In this document: piece by piece, positions 36,788 through 45,262 of the stretch
Position numbering within the stretch: position 1 is the first letter of the stretch
Layout of the letters: each line of letters opens with the position of its first letter
Source of the DNA: MPNP01 sp965221445
GTDB taxonomy: Bacteria; Pseudomonadota; Alphaproteobacteria; Rhodobacterales; Rhodobacteraceae
NCBI GenBank assembly: GCA_965221445.1
Contig: CBDCSF010000013.1
Span: 1,922,001-1,986,000, forward strand
Reading direction: 5' to 3'
Length of the DNA stretch: 64,000 nt
Position numbers and translations under genes: made by a program
Notes under the pieces: model-generated
Told to the model about the DNA's origin: nothing
Databases searched by the model: none
Seen by the model: only the letters and a program-made list of their open reading frames with translations

Positions 36788-38440
36788 CTACATATTGGGG
36801 TAATTGGGACCGTCCCCACCCTGGGGTGTACACCAGTTGATATTTTGACTTGGATCCTTGATATCACAGGTCTTGCAATGTACGCAATTCTGATAGTTTA
36901 TCTTAAACTCTTTCTCACCATCGTTGGTCTCTAGAACCTCATAAACACCAGCAGGGCAGTATCTTTGAGCTGGTTCAGAGTAGTTCGGGAGATTAAATCC
37001 GATTGGTATTTCCGGATCGGTCAGTTGTAAATGGACAGGTTGACCCTCCTCATGGTTGGTTCCAGAATAGCTTACATTGGTTAACCGGTCAAAACTGATT
37101 TTGCCGTCTGGCTTTGGATATTTTATTTCCTCATGTTTACTTGCTGGTTCTGTGCTTTCTGCATCAGATTTTCCATGCTTAATTGTACCAAAAGGACTTC
37201 CGCCGAACAGGGTTGAACACCACATATCAAATGCTCCAATGGCAAGGGAGCCATAAAGGCCATACCTGGACCATAGGGGTTTTACGTTCTTTACTTTCTT
37301 GAGATCCTTACTAATGAGACCGTTTCTCAGGTTTTGCTCATAACCAACCAATTCTCTATCTGTCGACCCTTGAGCCAATGCCTCCGTGGCAGCATCTGCT
37401 GCGTATATACCACTTAACATGGCATTGTGATTTCCCTTGATTCTTGGTACATTTACCAAACCGGCAGCACACCCTACCAAAACTCCCCCCGGAAAGGTTG
37501 TTTTGGGAATTGACTGCCATCCCCCCTCGGTAATGGCTCTGGCACCGTAGGCTATTCTCTTGCCTCCTTCCAACAGTGAGCTCACCAAATGATGGTGCTT
37601 GAACCTTTGAAATTCCATGTAGGGATAGATGTAGGGATTGGCGTAGTTGAGATGGACAACAAACCCCAAACTCACCTGATTTTTCTCTGTGTGATAAAGA
37701 AACGATCCACCTCCGGTTTTCGAATTCAGCGGCCATCCGGCAGTGTGGGTAACACTTCCAAGCTTGTGTTTTTCGGGGTCAATTTCCCAGATTTCTTTCA
37801 TGCCAAGCCCGAATTTGGGATAATCAGATCCCACACCCAGCTTGTATTTTTCGATTACCCGTTTGGTTAAAGACCCCCGAGCTCCTTCACAAAGAAACAA
37901 AAACTTGCCTTTAACCTCAATACCCGGTTCATAGTTATCTCCTGGTGTTCCATCGGGTTGTTTTCCAAATTCTCCGGCAATAACCCCCCTAACCCTGTCA
38001 TTTTCATCACAAACAATTTCTGAGCAGGCCATTCCGGGGTAAACTTCTACTTCAAGTTCTTCGGCCTGTTCGGCCATCCATCGACAAACATTGGCCATTG
38101 AAACGATATAGTTTCCATGATTGTTCATGAGAGGGGGCATGGACCAATTTGGTACCCTGATTTGCCCACCTTCTCCCAAAATGTAGAAACGATCCTCAGT
38201 AACAGGAACGTTCAGGGGAGCATTGCGCTTCTTCCAATCTGGAATCAGGGTGTTTAACCCAATGGGATCAAGTACGGCTCCGGAAAGTATATGAGATCCG
38301 ACTTCGGCCCCCTTTTCCAAAACACAAACTTCCAATTCTGGGTTATTTTGTTTCAGCCTGATTGCTGCAGAAAGGCCTGCCGGTCCTGCGCCAACAATGA
38401 CGACATCAAATTCCATTACTTCGCGTTCAATTTCAGTCAT
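36788..38440 (-). CDS. Electron transfer flavoprotein-ubiquinone oxidoreductase
   Basis: The 550-aa protein has the FAD loop VIVGAGPAGLSAAIRLKQ at the N-terminus. The C-terminal 4Fe-4S ligand set is C-HC-TC-DI...NINWCTPQGGDGPNYPNM, with NCVHCKTCDIKDP near residues 517-529. Length and order match ETF-QO, an inner-membrane protein that passes electrons from acyl-CoA dehydrogenases through ETF to ubiquinone. The acyl-CoA dehydrogenase at 56.8-58.5 kb could be one of its upstream donors. It is a single gene with 400 bases of non-coding DNA upstream. Confidence 0.95.
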   Translation of the reverse strand: MTEIEREVMEFDVVIVGAGPAGLSAAIRLKQNNPELEVCVLEKGAEVGSHILSGAVLDPIGLNTLIPDWKKRNAPLNVPVTEDRFYILGEGGQIRVPNWSMPPLMNNHGNYIVSMANVCRWMAEQAEELEVEVYPGMACSEIVCDENDRVRGVIAGEFGKQPDGTPGDNYEPGIEVKGKFLFLCEGARGSLTKRVIEKYKLGVGSDYPKFGLGMKEIWEIDPEKHKLGSVTHTAGWPLNSKTGGGSFLYHTEKNQVSLGFVVHLNYANPYIYPYMEFQRFKHHHLVSSLLEGGKRIAYGARAITEGGWQSIPKTTFPGGVLVGCAAGLVNVPRIKGNHNAMLSGIYAADAATEALAQGSTDRELVGYEQNLRNGLISKDLKKVKNVKPLWSRYGLYGSLAIGAFDMWCSTLFGGSPFGTIKHGKSDAESTEPASKHEEIKYPKPDGKISFDRLTNVSYSGTNHEEGQPVHLQLTDPEIPIGFNLPNYSEPAQRYCPAGVYEVLETNDGEKEFKINYQNCVHCKTCDIKDPSQNINWCTPQGGDGPNYPNM

Positions 38441-38845
38441 AATCTTTTCCCGAAAGGAACGGAATTAACCGCACCGAATGGTTAACCTTCGAAGGTAGCC
38501 AAACAACAGGCCTGATCTTAATTTCGAAGAATTAACGGCTTTTCATAAATTTTAATGATTTTGCAATAATTATGAAGATATAAAATATTTTCTCTAGCTC
38601 TCTTCGCAATTACATTTTGACATCAAGTATGTCATTCCAGACCGCTAGATCTCCAAAAAAAAATCTATTGCCAAATTATTGATTGTCTTTTTAGTATTGC
38701 CCTGTTTCTAAATGTTGCAAATTTAAAGTTGTGGGTTAAATTCTAATTTCTTTCAGTTAATTTAGGTTAAACAATCGGCTTCTTGGTTTTATTTCTTCAT
38801 CTGAAGGAGTAATCTTTTTAAGTCAATTTATCAAAATAGTTTTTT
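38441..38845. other. AT-rich intergenic region between ETF-QO and greA
   Basis: The 405 bases are AT-rich with no protein frame, tRNA or strong hairpin followed by T's. It is the shared upstream region of two divergent genes, so promoters for both are expected. I cannot place -35/-10 pairs with confidence. GGAG at about 38805 is too far to serve greA. Confidence 0.4.
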
Positions 38846-39316
38846 ATGGACAGGATTTTTATTACCAAAAAAGGCGTTTCAGATGTTGAGGATGATCTGA
38901 AAAAGCTTGTCTCGATTGACCGACCCCAAATCATTAAGGCTATCGCTGATGCGAGAGCCCTTGGTGATCTGAGCGAAAATGCTGAATATCACTCAGCCAA
39001 AGAAAAACAGGGTTTGATTGAAGCTCGAATATCATATCTGAAAAATATTCTTTCCAGGGCTGAAATAATAGATGTTACCCAGCTAAGTGGATCAATCAAA
39101 TTTGGGGCAACTGTCAGTCTCGAAGATGAAGAATCAGGGAAGGAGGTGACATACCAAATTGTTGGGGAACCTGAAGCCAATCTCGAAAAGGGCAAGTTAA
39201 ATGTCCGGACTGCCCTAGGTAGGGCACTGATTGGTAAGGATGAGGGAGATAGTATTACCGTTAAGGCACCCAATGGAGAAAGGTATTATACTGTGTTGAA
39301 GGTGAGTTATACCTAG
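38846..39316 (+). CDS. greA: Transcription elongation factor GreA
   Basis: The 156-aa protein has the N-terminal coiled coil with the acidic tip LGDLSENAEYHSAKEKQ (residues ~31-47). The Asp and Glu there stimulate RNA polymerase cleavage. A C-terminal FKBP-like domain reads VRTALGRALIGKDEGDSITVKAPNGERYYTVLKV. Length and motif match GreA, which rescues backtracked transcription complexes. Confidence 0.94.
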   Translation: MDRIFITKKGVSDVEDDLKKLVSIDRPQIIKAIADARALGDLSENAEYHSAKEKQGLIEARISYLKNILSRAEIIDVTQLSGSIKFGATVSLEDEESGKEVTYQIVGEPEANLEKGKLNVRTALGRALIGKDEGDSITVKAPNGERYYTVLKVSYT

Positions 39317-39351
39317 GGAGAACGATCATTTTTGGCAATGAAAAATATAAA

Positions 39352-40311
39352 TTGGGTATCAATAAAAACAGAAGAATACCCATCCGTTCCTATGCGGCAT
39401 ATGGGTGTGCTTCGGTGGCAACAATTCTGTGGGTCTTATTTTATTATGAGGTAAGCAGAGGGGGTTTTCCGAGCGAGGCTTTTCAGAATAACAGAGGCGT
39501 GGCTCACATTATAATCGGGTTCATTCCAATTCTTTTTTTCTGGCTTGTGGCCCAACTTTATAATGTGGCAACTCTGAACCGGGACAGATACAAGGAACTG
39601 AATAAGAAAATAGGCTTTCTTCAGGGTGAACTTGATCATGCTTTATTCGGAGAAAGTGACAAGTTCATGAATCCTTCAACAGGGAATCCTTCCGAAATCA
39701 GCGAGGTCCAAGAAACTAATGAAGAACCGGAACAACTTGTGCCTGAAAGTGAAAGTATGCACGATCTCCAATTCAATCCACTTACACCAAGTGAGGAAGC
39801 AAAAGATGAAGCAAGCTTAATAGATGAATGGAATCTTGATGCCTCAACTCTTATCAGAGCTTTCAACCTTCCTAATGATGAGAATGATGCCGAAGGTTAT
39901 GACGCGATAGATGCAGCTGTTAGAATTGAATCTATTGCCACATTACTTGAAAATTCCCATCAGCTCCTTTACACCTTGGCAGATTATGATCTGATTATGG
40001 ATGACCTGGAAATTGATTTGGGTTTGATTTCTACTTGGCGAAAATATGCGACAGACAGTACAGAGGGGACAGTTTCTTCATTGGGAGGAACAGGAACTTA
40101 CCTGGAAATTGACAAGGTTTCGAGCATTGTGAACGAAAACAGTGACTTTGAAGAACGTGCCAGCACTTTCAATTCACATATGGATAAGTTTATTTCCCAA
40201 GCCATACCACAACTCAAGGATGAGGAAATAAGAAAACTGGCCCAAACGAGAACCTTTCGTGCCTTCTTGTTACTCGGTCAGGTTTCCAGTGCCGGTTATA
40301 ATCCAGACTAA
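39352..40311 (+). CDS. Unrecognised membrane protein with acidic cytoplasmic domain
   Basis: The 319-aa frame starts at TTG 39352, 35 bases after greA. Two membrane segments are near residues 13-33 (SYAAYGCASVATILWVLFYYEV) and 49-69 (AHIIIGFIPILFFWLVAQLY). A short coiled coil (NRDRYKELNKKIGFLQGEL) and a strongly acidic Ser/Glu-rich linker follow at ~100-160. The last 150 residues are helical, with FRAFLLLGQVSSAGYNPD at the end. No known domain is recognised. It overlaps the 3' end of convergent moeA by four bases. Confidence 0.7.
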   Translation: MGINKNRRIPIRSYAAYGCASVATILWVLFYYEVSRGGFPSEAFQNNRGVAHIIIGFIPILFFWLVAQLYNVATLNRDRYKELNKKIGFLQGELDHALFGESDKFMNPSTGNPSEISEVQETNEEPEQLVPESESMHDLQFNPLTPSEEAKDEASLIDEWNLDASTLIRAFNLPNDENDAEGYDAIDAAVRIESIATLLENSHQLLYTLADYDLIMDDLEIDLGLISTWRKYATDSTEGTVSSLGGTGTYLEIDKVSSIVNENSDFEERASTFNSHMDKFISQAIPQLKDEEIRKLAQTRTFRAFLLLGQVSSAGYNPD

Positions 40312-41564
40312 GTGATCCCGAAACTACTGTAGGGATAATATCTAACCAAATCACCGTTATCTATATTCCGGATATCTTCCCCCAATTCAACCAACCCTTC
40401 TGACCATGCCAGGCTGGTTGTGAGCCCTGACCCTTCAGATGCAAAAATTTCAACCAACCCTTCGTTGTTAGTTCTGGCACGTAGATATTCCCTTCGACCG
40501 ACCTTCTTACTCTTCTTGAATGCTGCCGGTAGCATAAAGCCCACAGGAGGCTTCCAATTTTGACCAGACAGTTGCTGCATGGCAGGTAGTCCGAATATCA
40601 AGGAACAAACAAATGCAGCAATGGGATTACCAGGTAGTCCAAAAATGTATGTATCATTCCATTTGGCCAAGGCCAGAGGTCGACCAGGTTTTATTGCAAT
40701 CCGCCAGAAGTTTAGCTCGCCTTCCTTGGATAAAAGGTCAGAAATATAATCCTCCATCCCTGACGATGCCCCACCGGAAGTAAGGATTATATCAGAACTT
40801 GATGAACCCAGGTTTATTTTATCGCGGACCTCATCCCTATTATCTTTGGCTATACCGAGATCAATTGGAATGAATCCCAACTTGTCGACCAATGATAACA
40901 GCAACGGTCTGTTCGCATCAAATACCTTAGCCGGTTCAGATGTCATACCAGACTTTAACAACTCATTTCCTGTGGATAAAACGCCAACCCGGAGCTTGGT
41001 ATACACTTTGATTTTTTCTGTACCCGCTGCTATCAGGGTAGCAAGATCATTGGTTCTGATCTTGTGACCCTTCGCAAACAATAAATCTCCCACTTGGATA
41101 TCTTCCCCTGCCAATCGGGTATTCGCACCTTTTTCGGGATGAGTCTTGAATTGAAGAAAATTTGATTTGATTTGCGAATACTCTTGGAGTTGTACAGTAT
41201 CTACACCCTTGGGCAATGGTGCCCCAGTCAGGATTTTTATGGCTTTCCCAAAGGGGACAGGTTTATTCAGATTGTTACCCGGAGCTGAAAACCCTCTTTC
41301 AAGTTCCAAATCCTTATTTTCCTGTAGTGAGTCATGTGAGAATCCGAAACCATCCACTGCGGAGTTACTCATTGCCGGGTTAGCTCGCAGAGCCGTAATT
41401 GGTTCAGCCAAGACTCTTCCAGTTGCATCCTCCAGAAAGATAACCTCTGTTTTTCCCAAAGGGGAAAAATTTGATTGGATCCTTTTTATGGCATCATCAA
41501 CTGGTAGCCATTTAACCCCTGGGGGCATGGCAAAACAATCTTCACGAGTAGTTTCTATACGCAT
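40308..41564 (-). CDS. moeA: Molybdopterin molybdenumtransferase MoeA
   Basis: The 418-aa protein shows MoeA hallmarks: ATGRVLAEPITA near residue 48, SNSAVDGFGF near 68, ILTSGGASSGMEDYI in the middle and FGLPGNPIAAFVC near 315-327. The C-terminal KVGRREYLRARTN is domain IV. It inserts molybdate into adenylylated molybdopterin. It lies 12 bases downstream of mobB and is the last gene of a fdhD-mobA-mobB-moeA run. Confidence 0.93.
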   Translation of the reverse strand: MRIETTREDCFAMPPGVKWLPVDDAIKRIQSNFSPLGKTEVIFLEDATGRVLAEPITALRANPAMSNSAVDGFGFSHDSLQENKDLELERGFSAPGNNLNKPVPFGKAIKILTGAPLPKGVDTVQLQEYSQIKSNFLQFKTHPEKGANTRLAGEDIQVGDLLFAKGHKIRTNDLATLIAAGTEKIKVYTKLRVGVLSTGNELLKSGMTSEPAKVFDANRPLLLSLVDKLGFIPIDLGIAKDNRDEVRDKINLGSSSSDIILTSGGASSGMEDYISDLLSKEGELNFWRIAIKPGRPLALAKWNDTYIFGLPGNPIAAFVCSLIFGLPAMQQLSGQNWKPPVGFMLPAAFKKSKKVGRREYLRARTNNEGLVEIFASEGSGLTTSLAWSEGLVELGEDIRNIDNGDLVRYYPYSSFGIT

Positions 41565-41576
41565 TAGGTAGATACT

Positions 41577-42098
41577 TCAATGATGAATTTTGGTATTGAC
41601 ACTCTTAAGTCCAAACCTTTTGATTACAAAATCAGCAATACCCCTGATATCTTCAAGGTCAAATATGGGCATGTGATTATCAGTAACGGTTTCATCGCTA
41701 GCTATCGCGATAATGTTGGCATCATTTGGTGCAAGAGGAGGTCCAGACGAAACTTTTCTTCGGACTTCCAGCTTGGGAATTGGAAAGGTTTTGAAACCTT
41801 CTACGAGAACCAGGTCCGCTTTACCGAGTTTTTTCGCCATGTTCATTAAATCTGGTTTTACAACTTTGTTTTCCTCATGAATTAATGCCCATCGTTTTGA
41901 AGATACAATTAGCACTTCTTCTGCACCAGCCTTCCTGTGTCTGTAACTATCAGTTCCTGGTTGATCAATTTCAAAGTTGTGATGGGCATGTTTGATTGTC
42001 GAAACCACTAGCCCTTGTTTGGCTAACTCTGCAACCAATGAAGCGGCTAGGGTAGTTTTACCGGAGTTTTTCCATCCGGCAATTCCCAGCATTTTCAT
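41577..42098 (-). CDS. mobB: Molybdopterin-guanine dinucleotide biosynthesis protein MobB
   Basis: The 173-aa P-loop protein begins MKMLGIAGWKNSGKTTLAASLVAELAKQG with Walker A at residues ~8-17. The motif STIKHAHHNFEIDQPGTDSYRHRKAGA is characteristic of MobB, as is DLVLVEGFKTFPIPKLEVRR. It assists MobA in making the guanylyl form of the molybdenum cofactor. Its start overlaps the mobA stop by four bases (ATGA). Confidence 0.94.
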   Translation of the reverse strand: MKMLGIAGWKNSGKTTLAASLVAELAKQGLVVSTIKHAHHNFEIDQPGTDSYRHRKAGAEEVLIVSSKRWALIHEENKVVKPDLMNMAKKLGKADLVLVEGFKTFPIPKLEVRRKVSSGPPLAPNDANIIAIASDETVTDNHMPIFDLEDIRGIADFVIKRFGLKSVNTKIHH

Positions 42099-42745
42099 TT
42101 TACAAACCTTATCAGGTTTTCAGCCTCGTGTAGGTCAGCTGGAGTATTTATATTAAAAAATGGGTCTACCTCTTTTGTTGGAAACTCGACCAATTTCGCA
42201 TGATGTTGATCTGTCCACTGGACAATTTTGCGTACGCCCCTATCAAGATTGAGTCTTAAATCTTGTCTTAGATGTACAGACCACAGTCCAAAAGTAGGGT
42301 GACGATGGATTTTCCCACTCGACCTATTCCTTGTCGCAGCCAGAACGATGTTCTCTTGACCTTGTTTTTGTCTGAATATAAGCTTTGATACCAGGTCTTC
42401 TGGAAAGAAAGGGGTATCACCAGCAATTGTCACCAAGAACGAATACCCTTTCTGACGCGCCCACTCCATACCAGCAAGAATTCCAGCTAGAGGTCCATAC
42501 CTGTTCTCATAATGATCGGGCAAGATCGGCAAACCTAGGCTTTTGTAAATTTTAGGATCATTATTGGTATTTAATGCCAGATCTGACACTTGGGGCCAGA
42601 CCCTTTCTATGACTATATCCAGGATTTTCCTTTCACCAATGGCTTTGAGGGTTTTATCTCCACCTCCCATTCTGGTAGCCAAGCCACCGGCCAGTATTAC
42701 ACCAGCAACAGGGGAAGTCTGTTTATTCAAAGTGTTCATTCTCAT
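42095..42745 (-). CDS. mobA: Molybdenum cofactor guanylyltransferase MobA
   Basis: The 216-aa protein has LAGGLATRMGGGDKTL (residues ~18-33), the nucleotide-binding signature of MobA. LPDHYENRYGPLAGILAGMEWA, AGDTPFFPEDL and NINTPADL follow. It attaches GMP to molybdopterin to give the MGD cofactor used by DMSO-reductase-family enzymes. The translation start is either 42745 or the ATG two codons later. It overlaps mobB by four bases. Confidence 0.94.
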   Translation of the reverse strand: MRMNTLNKQTSPVAGVILAGGLATRMGGGDKTLKAIGERKILDIVIERVWPQVSDLALNTNNDPKIYKSLGLPILPDHYENRYGPLAGILAGMEWARQKGYSFLVTIAGDTPFFPEDLVSKLIFRQKQGQENIVLAATRNRSSGKIHRHPTFGLWSVHLRQDLRLNLDRGVRKIVQWTDQHHAKLVEFPTKEVDPFFNINTPADLHEAENLIRFVK

Positions 42746-42911
42746 TCCAAAATACTGGCCGTCAAAATTACCAACGGCAATGCTATTTTAATTCTAGTAT
42801 TGAAGTCAGGTCATTTGCCAATAGCAATCGTATGGCACATTATTTTGTGCACCAAGCCCTCCACCAGCTTTTTTTACTTTTGCATTTAAATTGAACCCAA
42901 AATACGCCACA

Positions 42912-43856
42912 TTAATCTTTCTGAGCACCCTTTCTCTGATGCTTTCTGGCTTCTTCCTTTATTTCACTTGATGGAACATCTCTTTCCAATCGTTCTTCAC
43001 CGGATAAGCAGATAAATCTCCTTCCTCTCATTCTGCCAACGAGAGTGAGGTTTACTTGCTTTGCAATCTCAACACCCCAAGCTGTAAATCCGGACCGTGA
43101 AACAAGTACAGGTACTCCCATTAGAGCCGCTTTCAGGATCATTTCAGAAGTAAGCCTCCCTGTGGTATAAAGTATTTTATCATCAGGTTTAATATCATTG
43201 GTTTTCATCCATCCGTTAATTTTATCAACAGCATTGTGACGACCTACATCTTCCATATAAACAAGTGTTTTATCTTCCTTGCAGAGAACAGTTCCATGAA
43301 TGGCACCAGCCTCCAGATAAAGACTGGGAGTTAGGTTTATGGCCTTGGCCAGATGATACAGCCAAGAGGTTTTAACCCTTAGAAACGGTAATTCCAACCC
43401 TTCAATCAGTTCCATTTGATCACCAAAAACAGTTCCTACTGCACAACCACTGGTTCTTACCTTTTTTTGAAGTTTTTCCTCATAATTTGTTTTTTCGGTT
43501 GTTCGAACCACAACAGTTTGCAAATCCTGATCATAATCAATTTGTTGAACGTACTGATAGGAATTCAACATTCCTTGGTTAAAGAGGAAACCTAGTGCAA
43601 GGTATTCCGGGTAATCCCCAATGGTCATTACTGTTACAATTTCCATGGAATTCAAAAATATCGTCAGGGGTTTTTCTTCAACCACTTTTATTTCTTCATG
43701 AATGCCCTCATGGGAAAGTCCCTGAACGCGTCTTGTAAGTTCGGGCTGTTTTGGGTCTGGTAGGATCAAATAATCCCTGCTCCTCTTGGAATTAGCCATA
43801 ATTCTGGGGACTTCCTTTATGAGATTGAAACTGAGGTTGCCCGATTGCTTGTTCAA
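42912..43856 (-). CDS. fdhD: FdhD sulfur carrier/chaperone for formate dehydrogenase-type enzymes
   Basis: The protein has 314 residues from TTG 43856; an ATG at 43799 would give 295. ALGFLFNQGML, VYMEDVGRHNAVDKI and LYTTGRLTSEMILKAALMGVPVLVSRS are clear FdhD blocks. The cysteine loop reads TSGCAVGT, so the first Cys of the usual CxxC is kept and the second is Gly. FdhD passes sulfur to the bis-MGD cofactor. No formate dehydrogenase gene is in the window. It heads the MGD biosynthesis cluster, 166 bases upstream of mobA. Confidence 0.92.
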   Translation of the reverse strand: MNKQSGNLSFNLIKEVPRIMANSKRSRDYLILPDPKQPELTRRVQGLSHEGIHEEIKVVEEKPLTIFLNSMEIVTVMTIGDYPEYLALGFLFNQGMLNSYQYVQQIDYDQDLQTVVVRTTEKTNYEEKLQKKVRTSGCAVGTVFGDQMELIEGLELPFLRVKTSWLYHLAKAINLTPSLYLEAGAIHGTVLCKEDKTLVYMEDVGRHNAVDKINGWMKTNDIKPDDKILYTTGRLTSEMILKAALMGVPVLVSRSGFTAWGVEIAKQVNLTLVGRMRGRRFICLSGEERLERDVPSSEIKEEARKHQRKGAQKD

Positions 43857-44129
43857 ACACGAGTGATATTTCCTTTAATGAAGTCTACGAAAGCCATAGA
43901 ATCAACATACATACTTTTTAATGAAGTGTAAGGCAGACGGATTTTGGTTGCAATTGATTTCAGATTTTCAACCATTATACTTCAGATCGTAAATAATAAT
44001 CTGTACGGTATTTTTATCTTGAATTTCATTTTATAATACTTTGTTCTGGAGCATCCTTGTACAGTCTCATTAAGAAGGAACAGTTGTATTCTCAACCTCC
44101 TTACGGCAATAGACCTAATTACGGCTTAG

Positions 44130-44414
44130 ATGTCTAGTATCCAACAGGCAGAACTTTTGTCCATCAAGGTATTGGAGTGGATAGCGAGCAATCCAAGCTT
44201 GTTTGCAGCCTTTCTGAATATGACAGGAAGTACCAAGGAATCGATAATAGACAATTATACGGATAGAGAATTTTTAGCTTCCGTTTTGGATTTCCTGCTT
44301 ATGCAGAATGACAAATTGATTATGGATTGTTGCCAATCAATATCTGTTTCACCAGAAGATCCCCTAAAGGCTAGAAGAGAATTGCCTGGTGGCGAGGAAA
44401 CAAACTGGACATGA
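44130..44414 (+). CDS. DUF3572 protein
   Basis: The 94-aa helical protein has ALxWLAxxPxLFxxFLxxTG-like LSIKVLEWIASNPSLFAAFLNMTG, FLASVLDFLLMQNDKLIMDC and a C-terminal RRELPGG. This pattern is the alphaproteobacterial DUF3572 family, whose function is unknown. It overlaps the next gene by four bases (ATGA), so the two are translationally coupled. Confidence 0.88.
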   Translation: MSSIQQAELLSIKVLEWIASNPSLFAAFLNMTGSTKESIIDNYTDREFLASVLDFLLMQNDKLIMDCCQSISVSPEDPLKARRELPGGEETNWT

Positions 44415-45124
44415 CCAAGCCACGATTTAGGGGTATTATTTTTGACAAGGATGGAACTCTTTTCGATTTTCAAAAAACCTGGACACCCTGGATGGCAAAT
44501 CTCTTGAAAATTCTTTGTAGTGGAAACAAGGAACTTTCAAGACAAAAAGGATATTCGCTTGGTTTTGACTTTGACAAACGAATATTTCTCCCTGAAAGTT
44601 CATTCATAGCTGGTACACCTGAACAGTTTCTGCATCAATTGCAAACCTATTTCCCGGAATGGCCAGAGAAGGACTTATTAAATGTACTCACCGAAACCAC
44701 AAATACTACTGAACAAATCGAGGTTGTTCCCTTGGCCCCAGTTCTTTCGAACTTAAGAAATGAAGGTTATGTTCTCGGGCTGGCGACCAATGATGATGTA
44801 CAGGAAGCAAGGAAACATCTTGAGGAAAAGGAGGTTCTGAAGTATTTTGATTTCCTGGCAGGGTACAATAGTGGATTCAAGGCCAAGCCAGATCCAGCAA
44901 TGCTTTTGGCTTTTTGCCAGAAAACAAAGCTTTTTCCCGGAGAAACAATCATGGTCGGCGATAGCATTAGTGATCTGACAGCTGGTAAAAAAGCCGGAAT
45001 GTTTACTGTTGCAGTCTTATCTGGAGTGTCGAAATCGAAGGTTTTAGCTAAACATGCAAATTTGGTTATCAAGGATATTGGTGACCTGCAAGGAGGTCTG
45101 GTGCATGCAAATCTGGAACAATGA
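44411..45124 (+). CDS. HAD-superfamily hydrolase, phosphoglycolate phosphatase-like
   Basis: The 237-aa protein has motif I FDKDGTLFDF (residues ~10-19), motif II LGLATND, motif III Lys in KAKPDPAML and motif IV MVGDSISDLTAGKKAGM. A helical cap lies between motifs I and II. The order is that of Gph-type phosphatases; substrate is not determined. Its ATG overlaps the stop of the DUF3572 gene. Confidence 0.88.
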   Translation: MTKPRFRGIIFDKDGTLFDFQKTWTPWMANLLKILCSGNKELSRQKGYSLGFDFDKRIFLPESSFIAGTPEQFLHQLQTYFPEWPEKDLLNVLTETTNTTEQIEVVPLAPVLSNLRNEGYVLGLATNDDVQEARKHLEEKEVLKYFDFLAGYNSGFKAKPDPAMLLAFCQKTKLFPGETIMVGDSISDLTAGKKAGMFTVAVLSGVSKSKVLAKHANLVIKDIGDLQGGLVHANLEQ

Positions 45125-45262
45125 CTGGATTAGATGATAGCAGGTCACAAGAATTTTATTACCAATTGAAATTAAATTTGTTTTGGTGTTTCTCTTCATA
45201 GAGAAATAATTTTGAATTTTAAATTATTTTCTTTAAGCGGGAGAAGGTCAGGGAATCTGAAA

